Source: Symbiodinium microadriaticum
Taxonomy: Eukaryota > Sar > Dinophyceae > Suessiales > Symbiodiniaceae
NCBI GenBank assembly: GCA_001939145.1
Contig: LSRX01001662.1
Location: 33,599-97,598 of the forward strand
Direction: 5' to 3'
DNA length: 64,000 nt
Shown here: positions 32,326 to 45,100 of the stretch, piece after piece
How positions within the stretch are numbered: position 1 is the stretch's first letter
Layout: every line of letters begins with the position of its first letter
Program-made: the position numbers and the translations under genes
The notes under the pieces: generated by a model
What the model saw: the letters and a program-made list of their open reading frames with translations, nothing else
Database searches by the model: none
What the model was told of the DNA's origin: nothing

Positions 32326-32425
32326 GCTTGTGATTCCGGTGGTTTTCGCAGATTTAGCGTCAGACTCAGATTCAGTGCCATTGCATCGCGCGTCCCGTCA
32401 TGTTTGAACCGCTCGTGGCGCTTTA

Positions 32426-32473
32426 CTACCACTACTACTACTACTACTACTACCACCACTACTACTGCTACTA

Positions 32474-32520
<47 letters not shown>

Positions 32521-32606
32521 ACTACTACTAGTACTACTACTGATTACTACTGCTGCTACTACTACTACTACTACTGCTACTGCTTCTGCTTCTGCTACTA
32601 CTAGTA
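32426..32606 (+). repeat. (ACT)n, (GCT)n, (TTC/TAC)n microsatellite
   Basis: Compound triplet array: ACT units, eight or more GCT units, then ACT and TTCTGC units. Ser-, Thr- and Ala-rich frames on both strands are artefacts. Confidence 0.95.
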
Positions 32607-32609
32607 CGA

Positions 32610-35600
32610 CTACTCTACGACTAACTGCCACGGTGGTTGTCGTAATGGCAATTCTGGCAAGCATGTCAGTATGTGGGAATATGGATCAAGCGTACCAGGG
32701 CACCCACTTCTCGGCTGTTGACTGTCTTGGCACTTTCAAGCGAGTCTCAGTTCTCGAACGGGAGAGCATTGGCCTGAACGACCTTAAGATCGGGATGTAG
32801 ACCCCAATCCGCAGACCCCGAGCCGACTCTGCATCGCAACTCGCCCTACCCAGGTCCACCACAGTTTCAGCACTGGAGAGTCGGGTTTCAATTTAGGATA
32901 TTCAACACAATCGCCCATCTAAACTAGCGGCGCGAGAATCTGAATTGCAAAATCAACATCGGATGTCCTGAAACAGCGCATACAGCTCATCCCAAACCGC
33001 ACGAGCACCGGCGTCGAGGTCTCGAGCGACATCCGAGTACCTTGCACGATCCGAGAACTCGATCAATGATACCGCAAAGCATTGTCTACATGAGGCAGGC
33101 AGGGCACAATCTGTTGATTTGGGAAGTGAGTCTCGCAAGTTCAGCTTCCGCTCGGCCAGCTCTTTCGCTCAAACGCCTGCTGCCCGAAGCCGAAACAGGC
33201 TGATCCTCCACGATTGTGGGCTCCAGCTCCTGCGAAATTCTTGTTTCGTGGGGATGCCCTGTGAGAGGAGTGGTCGGGCAAGTTAGGGACGCAAACTTCG
33301 CAACGTAAGTCTGTAAAGCTTGTCTTCTCTCTCAGCGAGACTCCTGCAAACTGTAGATGTTGCTTATTTTCAGCAGCCACTCGCTTCCGGGCGCCTCCAC
33401 AACTGGAGATGGATTGGAAGTTGTTGGGCCTTCTTCTTCCACATCTTCCTGGACAGCAGCTGTCTTCGAAAAGCTTCTGCCCAGACAGATGCTCTCAGTT
33501 GGATGCAGTAATCACAATTTTCGCTTTGGCGACTTGTGTCGCTTCTGCTTTCTGATGTGACAGCTCGCCAACAGAGTTGCCGGGTTTGGCATCTAACTGG
33601 GGCTATGATGCTGAGGCGCCTTCTGCAGGGCTTTACTTTTCAATCACCGATAAGTGTCTGCTGTAAAAAGTTTGAGGTAAGAGAAGAAATCCAGACCTGA
33701 GACGGTTGATACTGTACACTTCCTGGCATGGTCCAGTCATAGATTTGGCAGGATGGGCTCCATTAAACGGGGCAGCCGAGACCCGTCGCGCTATCTTCCA
33801 AGCCCTGCACTTTTGGTATCTTTTGGTCGCCAGAAACTCGAGGCCCCAGGGACCTGGCGACTAAAAGTCCTCGCTGCCCCGCTGACCAATCTCTACAATT
33901 TGGAGTTTGATCTTGAATTCCCTCGCGCAGCCCGTCAACAGGATTCTCTCTTGAAGAAGACTGCCCGACACACGATTTTCGGCGAAATTACTGCGAAATT
34001 GCCATCGTTTTCGCTTACACTGATTGGCCTCCACGCCACCCATCCAGATGCGCTGCTCAGCTCTCTCGCTACTGCGCATGGGCCACATGGACAAAGCGCG
34101 CGTTCCGCGCTCCGGGTCGGCGGCCCAACTCTTCCGCGACAATCGCGACTTTCCTTTGATACCGGGTCTTCGGGTCCATGGCAGGGTGACTGGCCCAGCC
34201 GCATCGCACTTCCGGCAGGTTCACAAACATGCGAACCTAGCGTCTGAGAAGTCCGTTCCCAATGCTAAGCTACCAAAGTAATTGCTTTCGATGAAGGTGG
34301 CTCAGTCAATTTGTTTGCAGATCAACTTGTACCAAGAACAACGGGGCGAGCCTCTTGTTTTCGAGATGGCTCCAAAAAGCGGCGGTCACAAGCATCGCAA
34401 AGGAGTCCGTCGTCGAGTGTCGCAGTCAGAGCAAACGGCTCCTCCACACTGGTCGCGATAAGCTTTGTGCAGCCACTTACTGCTGATTGAGCAGGATACC
34501 TCCTCTGCGCTCCATTCAAGCTCAAATCGACCTTGCTTGGGCACGTGCGGCATCATGCTATTAACTCAAATTACCCTAATCGAAGACCGGTAACTATGCT
34601 CACTACAGGATGGGCCGCAACGACTTGTGAAAGAGAACAGGCACACTATCGATTTGAGGACTGTCTGGCAACATAAGTCAAAGACTGGTGGGGCTGCCAT
34701 CGCCATCGTCACACAGAGATGTGCCAGTGTAGAGAAGCGAGTCCTGTCAAGGATGTGCAAGATTACGACGGTGAGGTTGTAAGGTCACGTTACGTGGAGT
34801 GTGAATCTGATCATGTCTTATTATTATCTCATTGTTCTCGAAACCTTACACAACAAAGCCTGACATAGTTGGCATCGCGAAGAACTTCCGAAGAACCATC
34901 TCACAAATCTCCACCACGATGTAGTTTTAGCGAGCCTTTTGATGATTCAATCCGCTAGCATGCCTGTCTTTTCGCCAGAGTGGATGAACCATGCTTGCTT
35001 CGAGAGTTGTTGTCGGACTGAAACGGCGACCGAGCGTCTATGACGCGTGGGCGTTGAAGAAAGAAAGAGCTTGCATCCACTATCCGTGCCCACTCTTTTT
35101 CGTGAGAGACATGTCTACCCCCCCGTGGCCTCAACCTGTACCACCCTCCGCAAAGCCTTTACAAGAGGCAAAACTATGCTCCGGCTAGCGGAGACGACAA
35201 CACCGGCATCTGACTGTACGGTCGTCAACAAACGGCTCGTGCGAGCGGTCGATTCCCTAAACAGCAAACTGATACCCCCTGCGAACACGGCAGCTCCAAA
35301 CAGGCAATGACGCACTGCCTACTCTACGAGCTCAAATCAAGTCTGCACCGCACACACTAAGCCTGCCGGCTGCCTTGTGTATTGAGTCGGACATTATGCT
35401 CAGGATGCGTAGTGGACGCGTGCTCAAGCAGCTGCACCGTATGGGGCGGTTTGGGGCTCTGGACCTCCAAGTCAGCCGGCTTGGGCATGGTCTCTTGCCA
35501 GAACCTGAATGTAATGTATCGGTATCGCAACATCAGCGCCTCTTGAACCTTACGATAGCGGCCGTCGACAAGGCGTGCAACGCAACGGTTCAAACACCGT

Positions 35601-38600
35601 GTATGCGGAAGCACATCTGTGAGTCACTGCAGAAATCAATCACCCCGTCGGTGTACTGTCGGTGTACTGGAAGAGCATCTTCATGGAAGGTTTGCAAGTA
35701 AAACATAATTATTAAATAGACGGGTGGCGAGCGCAGGTTTAATCGACGATCGCTGGCACATTGTTTCTACACACACTGCGTGTGCTCCTGAACAAGCACC
35801 GCGTTAACGCCGTGAAAGCCAAAAGCTACAGGCGTAGAGTCCGTGGTTTTGGTCGAAGTGCGAAGCTGCGCAAGTCGAGAAGCCTCTTCGGGGCCATGTG
35901 TCAGGTGAAGTCGATTTCGACCGTAGCCACGCAGAGGATGACGTCACGTCGTCCATGGGCCCAGGTCCAGTATGGTCCAGTTCTCCGCCCAGGCAGGCGG
36001 GTGTTCAGGCCAGGCCCCAGGATGGAGTTGAACGATCTGCCGGCGACAAAGACGATCCAGTGCGGGAGAAAGTGACCAAAGCGATTACCTGGGCGAGAAG
36101 GAATCCAAGGCGTTTATACCCTTCCCCGGGCGGCGGGAATCGGAGTTGCAGTCCATCCGGCCTCGTTGAACGTGCTTGCTCGGGGCTTGACGACCTGCTG
36201 CCAGCGTGGGCATAAACTTCGGCGAGAGCGCTCAGCGCGGAGTGCCTTGTCGATCTGGGCGTGGGCCGAGGCCTGGGCTTTAGAGGAGTGCCACGAGCTT
36301 GGCGAAGGACGTGCGGGTGGTCCCGCTGCTTTTGTGGACGAAATGCCCCGATGCACCACGCGGTGGCTTGGCAGCTCAAAACGTGCAGCCTCCTCCGCAG
36401 GCCTGGTGTCCAAAGCTCGGGCGATTGCCGTAAGTAAGATAGACGGTAGACGCCATATGGCGACTGCAAAGCAAGGATGAGCTCGGAAGCAAAGTCCCGG
36501 AAAAAGCGGCCGAGATTGTTCTGCCATGTTCTGCCCTGGCAACTGCTGCGTCGTCCCCTTCGTCGTTCTCCGTGATGATTCTTCCAAAGATGCCCCAAAG
36601 AAGGCCCCGCCCAGTTGAGGCCACAAGAGGCGAGGACGTCAGCCGGCATGCCGAGAATTGCCGAGGCGAGGGGTATTAAGGGGTGAAACAGGCAGAGCAA
36701 AGAAATCCAAAACGGCGATCGAACCGAAGGCTTTGTCACTCGATGGCTGCAGCTTGTTCCTAAGATTTCCGTGATTTCCCAAGCCAGAGCATGTTCCGTG
36801 CACGGGGAAGGACCTCGAAGACGCTCTGGTGCGTGACTTCGGCATCGCCTTGGCTCCCACGACATGTTTGACGGGGCGGATTTTCGGATCTCTCACGCTG
36901 CACTCCATGAAGCTCCCGGCCATCCCAATCAGAATCGGGAGCTTCCAGCTCTTCCCTGATCTCGTCAGATCCAGCCTGAGGACTACTTCTAATGAGGCGG
37001 GCAGAAGCCCTTCTGTGGATGTGGAAGTAGCAGAAATTTCGATAAAGTGCATGGCAGAGCACCGGAGATCATGGAAAATGGATGTTACATCCTGTTTGCA
37101 ACCACACGTGAAACGGTTGCAGCCAAGTCTGTAGAAGTTTGCTCCCGACAATCTACCGACGTTTTCCAGACACAGCTGCGTTTGTAATTCATTACTAGGT
37201 GTTAAACTGGGGTGGATGTATGCCTTAAAACTCAACACTCTTAATCAGGGAGCTAGAGTAACGAACCATCAATCTTGATGCAGAATGCACGGACCCCCCA
37301 TTGCCCCTGCTTTCCACCGCCCCAGTTTGCTTGGTGAGGACTCCGGGCTTGCACTCCGGACTCCGTCCTACCACCACCGGTGCTGCATCTGCACAGCAGC
37401 CCGCGCTCCCAGCCCCCACCATCACGGCCAGGAGTGAACTAGATGAAGCGCAGCTAGGTCACACAGGCTCAGAAGGCAGGCCAGGAGAAAGGCGAACTGG
37501 GAGAGCCCTAAATTATGCCGAGAAACAACTCGCTGCAAAACCGACAATTACCGACAGCAAGTACTCAAGTCGCACCTGTGCCTGCCGAACTGTATCTTCG
37601 GGGCGAATAGTTACCTGATGCAATGGAGGCCAACTTGGAGCCGGCAGTGACAGCAGCGCTGGCTTCGCACAAAACCTCAGCCGTGCACTTCCTCAATTGA
37701 CTCCGCGTCTTCCTGCAGCGCAGCCTCCGTGCACCCCAAACAAGGGCAAGTCAACTTTGCTAATTGTGGAGGGCCTGCGTCAGCCTCCCACCATTCCTGC
37801 ACCCGGGCAATGAAATTAGACTTAGACCCGTTATGCATACTGATCGAATATGACGATGCATCGGCATCATGAAAGTCTCAGCACCTCTGAAGCAACCGTT
37901 TCACAGGTGAGTCATCCATCTTCAACAGCTGCCTGGGGCCCGCTAGCAGAGTGCAGCAGGAAGATGGAAGATCGCTTCCGACGATGCACTGCTGCACATG
38001 CGGTCTTCAAGTGTTCGCTGTTCCGAGTCGCCGGCTGCACTGATGGAACGTTCCGACTGAGGCGCAAGAACACTCACCACGAAACATGATCCGAAGAGGG
38101 CCGGGAGATGCGGTGAGTTTGCTGAGATTCTACGTGTCGCAAAAGGAAGGCCTGGTCCTGGCCGTAGCAACAACCACGTCGGGCAACTCAGCAACTTCCG
38201 CCTTCAGACGGGCCTCGACACGGCTTTAGAGGCATAAGCATAAGTGCCTAAGACATCGCATTACGAAGGCCTTCTCACCATCACATCTTGGCAGTTTCGG
38301 CTTTCCATCATCCTGGATGCCTGGTCACCGCCATCTGGCTGCATGATCCACAGAGCTCATGCACGGGCAACGAATCGCCTTTGGCCACGTGGGTCCTTGC
38401 CAAGACTTGCACAATAAGGCGGCAGGGAAACGACATGGCCAAACGAAGCAGGAGCACGTTCCTGTCTGAGGCTCGAGTCTTTGGAGCCTGGCCGACATCT
38501 TGTGCTTCTGCCCTGGAGACTGTCCACTAGCTTTGAAGCATGCCGGCAAGGCCACTAGCGTTTGCTTGGACCCCTCCTTTGGGTAGGCACATGCCAGCTG

Positions 38601-39110
38601 CAATTGCATCTCTGCAAACTGGGCGCAGTCGGCTTGCCTCACGACGGCCCGCCCCGGCTCGTGGGTCCAATCTCACCTTGGCCGTCGCCGAAGTCGGCGC
38701 TTCGCTTCAGACCTCTCATAGGTATCCAGGCCTGAACAGGATTTTGAGGCCGCTGCCCTGGTGCGCGGGATGCCCTTTGCAGAGCGCGCCTGCGTTGCCT
38801 TGAGGGCATCTCAAAGGGTGCGGACTTGCAGATATCCGCAGAGGGCCTTGGCTGAAACGGTTGAGCCAGCTCTTGGCTGTGGGGGCCGCCTCTGCCCAGA
38901 CAGCGGCATTGCGACACTGGCTAAGCGGCTAAACCAAAACGGCCTCTGTGTTTGTACTCTGACGGGACCGCTCCAGGCTTCCTGCAAACTCTTCAGTGGT
39001 CGCATTGGTCACTTGCCGCAAATTCAGCCACACCAGCGAAATCGCAAGGTGAGCAGCCCAGGACCTTAAATTCTTGAATCGCAGGTTGTCTACTTGGCAC
39101 TCCGTTGCAA
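32610..39110. other. Unassigned, probably intergenic and kinase 3' region
   Basis: I find no supported gene in 6.5 kb. A minus-strand frame at 32953-33138 contains FAVSLIEFSDRARYSDVARD, faintly like a von Willebrand A strand, but lacks a MIDAS motif. GC-rich overlapping frames at 36.0-36.9 kb on both strands show no domain. The part from about 38.3 to 39.1 kb lies just past the last kinase exon I can place and may hold C-terminal exons of that gene (for example the minus-strand frame with AQFAEMQLQLACAYPKEG near 38.6 kb). Confidence 0.4.
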
Positions 39111-39119
39111 ATGTTGCAA

Positions 39120-42100
39120 TCAGGCTGGTGCTGCACGGCTGCTCTGGCGAAGATGTCTGCGAGCCGGGTGCGTTTATGGAGCCTGCAGCAAGGATGCTGC
39201 TTCGTTAGTTAATCGTGGCTTCGGTCGTGGCTCCGGGCTCTCGCTGCAGACACCCGTCGATCAGCTCGCGCAAGTCCTGCGAATACGAGGCCTGGATGGG
39301 AGCAAACCTCAGCGCGGCGCTTCAAATCTCGTTTCCGCTGACTCTCTCAAGACGCCTAGCCTAGCGATCATGTGTGCAGCGAAAACATGACAAGTTCTGC
39401 AGTGCGTCCCTCAACGCAGATGGAATGTTGCAACTGCGAATGAAATGAATGTCTACCTGCCCACCCGGCCAGTAGACCACCCTGCCTGCCGGTCTACCCA
39501 TCCTGATGCTCGTGGTGCGACAGAGCAAGAAGAGGACAGTTTGTGTTCAGTAAAGTTTCTGTGAGATTGTAATCTTACGATTCCAGCATGTTTTAGTTTA
39601 TATCCAGAATAGTCCCACCCTCTCAAGGCTCGTCAGGTGCGACCAAGAAGCTGCCCTCGAAGGATCTTGATTAACAGCGCAGCTTGGTTTCTGGCTTCGA
39701 AAGGGTGCCTGGTGTAGCATAGTGTAACATTCACAACGCACACCGGCTTGCATGCGCGAAGTCCGGCATGCTCGCCTCAACGTGCACATCTCGTAGACAA
39801 CACAACCAAATGCCCAAACCTCGGTTTCTTCGGCTGCACGCTCGCTCGGCCAATGCTTTGCTGGCAAACTCGCCGAGCCTGGGGCATCACTCAACTCGTT
39901 GTATGGCCTTTCCTCGCAAATCTCGGGGGACAAATAATAAGGCGTTCCGACCTAAGTATCGAACCAAGTGCAGAATCGCCGTCTCATTTCATATGCCTTC
40001 TGGCAGTGCCAACATTTTCGGCCAAGCACAAGACAAAGGTGTGCGCAAAGCTGGTGTTGCTAAGCACCCTTGCCACCTTGGAGAAAAGGGATTCAAGCTG
40101 AGACCCGGAACACTTTTAAAAGCGGCTGCCCTTCATGCTTTACGCCAACTTTACGCCATTTTGCGCCACCTTATGCAGGCGTTACACGTAAAAATTACAA
40201 TCCAATTCCAACCTTCAATTCAACGACGTACAAAAAAAAGCATCCAGCACATTTCAACATCACTCTTCAGGACCTTCCAAATCCCTTACGTAAGGAAATA
40301 ATTGCATGTTGTGGTTTAGACTGGCGCATGGCTGTTGAGAATCAAGCACCTGCCGACAAAAATCATAAAAAGGCAGACTTCAATCAAAAAACATTCAAAT
40401 TTCAAGGTGTATCACAGGCTCGTTTTCCGGGAGCGCATTGCCGTCAGGCTGCACCAAATCAGCACTAAGGCCGGGGTGCTCATCCGTGTCGATTAGTCTA
40501 CCTTCGAGGCACGCACGCAGGACGATCCACTTCTATTTCCACGTCTTGGCTCTGATTTCTGATGTCGAAAAACAATGGATGGACTGGGTTGCTGCTAAAT
40601 ACCAATGCTCGGCCATTGTCCCTTTACGGTACGAATCGGCCCGCCTGGGTCGCTTAAAGCACGAGTGGTGTGGTCATGTTTGGTCAACGCAAACGGCACC
40701 ACGGCGTCTCTCTGGCGTTCTGCGCTCCTCGGAAACGTCCTGAAGCGTTTTCGGTTTCCTCACTGCCGGGCCGCTCCCTCCTGACTGCAAGCAATCTGCA
40801 TTGTGCTCGGCCCCCAAAACGGATCCCTGTTCTTGCTGGTTTCCGTAGGCTCCACACGCTATTTCCCGGTGGAACCCTCCCCGTAAACTCTCGCCCCGGC
40901 TGCAAGCCGGTGTAGATACAAAGCTCGAAACCACCGTTTAGGAAGGCAATGCCGTGGAGCAAAAATACATGTATGTAGAAACATGTACATACTTAGATGT
41001 GCACATATATAACAAGTACACCTACAAAAACACACACTGACACAGACATACATACATACATACATACATACATACATACATACATACATACATGCATACA
41101 TACATGCATGCATACGAACATACATTCGCCCAGAACCAACTGGCCAACGACATAAACAAACATGTCGACCTTGACGCATGCAGTCAGAGCTACACGGAGC
41201 ATCACCCGACAACTTAATGGCCATGTCATACTGCTTACGGCCATGGAATGCTTACATGTCGTGGACCGCTGTGAACATCGAATCGCCACTTTCTGGCTGA
41301 ACGTTGCATAAACAGATCTTGCAAATGAGAGTGTGGGTCAGGCGCATGCACAACTCTCACAGGCTTCCTGAACCATTTCAAGGCAGCTTGAAAAGTTCGC
41401 AAACCTTCATCATCGACTAAGGCGTCATGCGAAAAACACGCGGTGGACACATCCACGATGGACATATCGAAACACGGCAAGGCACCTTTGTCACAAAATA
41501 CATTACATACGTGCACATGCCATAAACAAATCTATATATGCATGCGCATATACTGTTCCGTGTCGCGTGTCGGTACCCCCACCCATGGTATCCCCCACCC
41601 CCCCCCCATGGTATACACCCGAAATCCTCGTGAATGTCGTCACTCTTGTCTCAAAAGTGCCAACAGTCACAGGGATGGGCCCCGCGAACCCGGGATCCTC
41701 GTGAGTGTTGTGACTTTTGAAGCAATGCAACTTCGTCAACGTGGCGACACGCACCTGGATGGGCCATTGTTTCGGTCTGCGCCGCGCCCAGCTGCTGACC
41801 CTCAACCCTAAACCCTGTCATATCTATACACGTAAACCCTAAACACCACGCACACCACAAGGGGGGGTGCGGGTGCAAACAAACCCTAAACCCAACACCC
41901 ACCACTACACCACGGGGAGGGGGAAAGGCGTTAAACACTAAACCTGAAACCCACCACACCACAAGAAAAAGAGGGGGTTTGAACAACCCACGTAAACAAC
42001 CCCACCACCCACACCACCGGGGGGGCTCGGGAAGCATAATNAGTGCTGCGAAGCCTAAAGCCTCGAATCATGCACAGACCCTATATATAGGCAGCTGAGA

Positions 42101-45100
42101 GTAGCTGATAAAGTTTCACTGTGAAAATCTGCAGCCTTATAAACCCTAAAACATGATAATGCTTCAACTTTAAAAGCTGAAGCCTTACAAATCCTGAAAC
42201 ATGAAACCTCTTTACAAGTGTGTCATCATGCATGCACGAAACTGCATATCGGGAGATCAGGGTATCTGATGTGGAGATGGAAGGCATGAGTCCTTTGTCT
42301 TTGCTGCTGGCATTCGTGAGAGTCCACTTCTGAAAAAGGTGGTGTCGGCGGCCATGGACAGAGGAGCTAGGCTGCAGAAGCTGGAGGCTTTCAAATGAAA
42401 GCTACCGCCTATGTCGGCTGCAGCCATGTCTGCTCTTTTGGACACGGTGGAATCGTCTGGCATGCCGGAAATGCATGGTAGAAAGCATGTCAGAGAGGCG
42501 ACACAGAATGCACTGCAACAGCATTCCGCTTATGGTCCATTGCTTCAAAGCAGGGCAGTGCACGACAAGGATGGTGTTGAGCAGACTCACATTGCTGCAA
42601 GCCCTGTGGCTCGCCTCGGCTGAGTGGAGACGACTGCTACATGGCAGTAGCATTCGTGCTCCTTGCAATCTAATTTTCTATTCAGATGAAATCAATTGTG
42701 GGAACCCTTTGGCAGCCGAGGCATCCCGTAAGGTCTGGGCAATCTATGTTTCGTTTTTTGAGCTGGGGCCCATCAACCTGAGTAAAGAAGCCTCGTGGCT
42801 GCCGCTGTGTGTGGTCAGAACCAGTGTGGTGTCTAACTTGCCTGGTGGGATGAGCCAAGTGGCTGCCATGCTGCTGAAGTCTATCTTCGTCTCTGGCAAT
42901 GCTAGCCCTGAAGCGGGAGTGCTGTTGAAGCGGCCAGATGGAAGAGCCGAAAGGTTGTTTTTCAGGCTCGCTGCATTCCTACAGGACGGAGCAGCACACA
43001 AGCTGCTATTCTCGATAAAGGGGGACGCAGGCACTCGGTGTTGCTTACTTTGTCGGAACATTCTGGCTTCCAATAGCATTGAGCTTCCAGAAGCTCGATT
43101 GCTGAATCAATGCTTCAAAGAAGCTCATCTGCAACTGAGCAGCGACGAGGATTTCAGCCGAAGCATTTTGAAGCTGTTGGAAAAGCATGAAGAGCTGACG
43201 AAGAGCGACTTTGCTTTGTGGCAGCAGGCCGTGGGCATCGTTTATCAGCCTGAGGGCTTGATCTTTGACCCCGAGCTGTGTACTGTCGCTAAGCCTGTCA
43301 GCCAGTGGCTTCACGATTGGATGCATGCCTTTTTCGTCAAAGGCATCTGGATGCTTGGTTTTGTAAAACAATATATACGTAGTATCTTTTCTTTTTCCTT
43401 TCCTGCACTGCACTTATTAGCATGATAATTTTCTTCCTCAGCCCCGAGTCTTCGCAGGAACACTGTCATGCAATTGACTATGAAAGCTGCTGAGACAGGC
43501 CTTGGCGAGGACTTTTACAAGATCTGTGCTCAGTATGTCGACCGGTGGATTTTGCCTCGTTCGAAATCGCAGAATCTGGCTAGATTGTTTACGGCAAAGA
43601 GGAAGGAAGCCAACAAAAGCGCTGAGACCTTCAAGTGCACAGCTTCCGAAGCCCTCGCATTGTATCCCATCTTCACGTGCCTTTTGGTAAATGTCCTACA
43701 ACCGTTGGAAATCTGCTCCATGGAGATCGCTGCATGCATACACCTGAGAGATGTGCTCGAGCTGCTTCAAGCTGTGCCCCATGGGGTGACAACACCTGCA
43801 AGATTGAGAACAGCTGTCGAGGGCTTCTTGTGCAGTGCTCGAGATGCGGGGTGGGAACAGGGTTTCCACCCTAAATTTCACTGGATACTCCACCTACCTC
43901 GGCATTTAGCCAAGTTCGGCTGTTTACCTTCTTGCTGGGTTCAAGAACGAAAGCACCGACACATCAAGAGACATGGGGCTCTCATGCACAACACGAGTCA
44001 CTTTGACAATTCTTTGCTAGTGGAGGCACTGGGCCAGACTTTGGCGGAATACCAGGACGAACACCTCTTCGACACAGCTGCACGGCTGCACCAGAAATGC
44101 AAGCCGTCCAAGCAGCTGAGAGGCTTCCTTCTGCAAATCTTTCCAGTCGACGAGGAGATCTACACATGTGCAGCAGCTCACTTGGCTCCAGCTGGCCACT
44201 GTCACAAGGGAGATGTTGTGATCATGAGAAGCTATGAGCTTGCAGAGATCTATTTCCATGTCGAGGTTGGAGGCAAGATGTTTTCATTGGTCAACTTTCT
44301 CGAGTTGCAGCAGCATGACCGGAAGCATGGTACTTGCATTTGCAAGAAGCAGGAATCTGCGAATTTGGTAGCGACCGAAAGCATCATGGCTGCTGTCACC
44401 TACAGCAAAAATGCTGACGGCAGCCTTCGGGCTTTGATCCCGAGAGAATGCAGACCCTGATTGCGAGAGCTGCCGCCGCATTTCCCGAAAAAATGCATGC
44501 TTTGTTCGACCGTATACATGCTCACAATCAGCACGAGCCCGTGCCACATGTTAAAACCTTGCAGGAGCCCATGGGCTTTTTGTATACTTGTGCATACTGC
44601 AATTCAGGTATGAGCTTCCTGAGTTTGTTGCCCATGTGTCGTTTAAAAGGCCAATCTTCTGATCAAATTTCCAAGTTTCCGTTTGATACGGACGACTATT
44701 TATGCTTACTAAGTAGTCAGCTAACTTCTTAGCTAACTACTTAGCGGCACAGCTAACCAGTTAGCTAATCGACTAGCTAAATACTTGCCTAGCCAGTTAG
44801 CTAACCACTTGTGAAGTGTTAGTATACTCTAGTTTCTGAACATAAGCTCTAACAAACAGCTAAAGTCACTTTGGGAACGGCTGGAACAGGTGCTACCGGC
44901 GACAAAGTAAATGAAGAGGGGTTCGTCTGCTGCTCAGTAGAGGCTGGACCCCGGTTGGTAGCAGGGGTCTTCTGTCGCTCGGTTGAGGCCCGAGCCTTGA
45001 TTGTCGCGGGAGGCCTCAGAGGATGAGCTGGCTTCCGATGATTATTTGGTCGACCTCCTTGTTGAGCAGGCAGAGGGCGGCTCTCTGGTACAGAAAAAGG

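Larger units (their letters stand above)
26993..32400 (-). mobile_element. Non-LTR (LINE-like) retrotransposon
   Basis: The minus strand carries an AP-type endonuclease ORF (32325-31051) followed by an RT ORF of 1318 residues (31135-27179), the two overlapping by 85 bp in different frames. This is endonuclease-then-RT order, as in APE-type LINEs, but in two frames. Both ORFs are long and free of internal stops, so this is the best preserved mobile element of the window. About 190 bp of possible 3' untranslated sequence runs into the A/T-run repeat. The 5' side meets an ACT/GCT microsatellite. No target-site duplication was found by eye. Confidence 0.8.

Noticed and set aside
32953..33138. von Willebrand A-like strand (VSLIEFSDRARY)
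   Set aside because: No MIDAS motif or second strand could be found on either side.
36005..36865. 286-residue minus ORF and overlapping frames near 36 kb
   Set aside because: Frames are open on both strands in a GC-rich stretch and none shows a domain or conserved block.
41046..41115. CRISPR-like short repeat array
   Set aside because: The units are 4 bp with no spacers; it is a simple microsatellite, as are all other arrays in the window.
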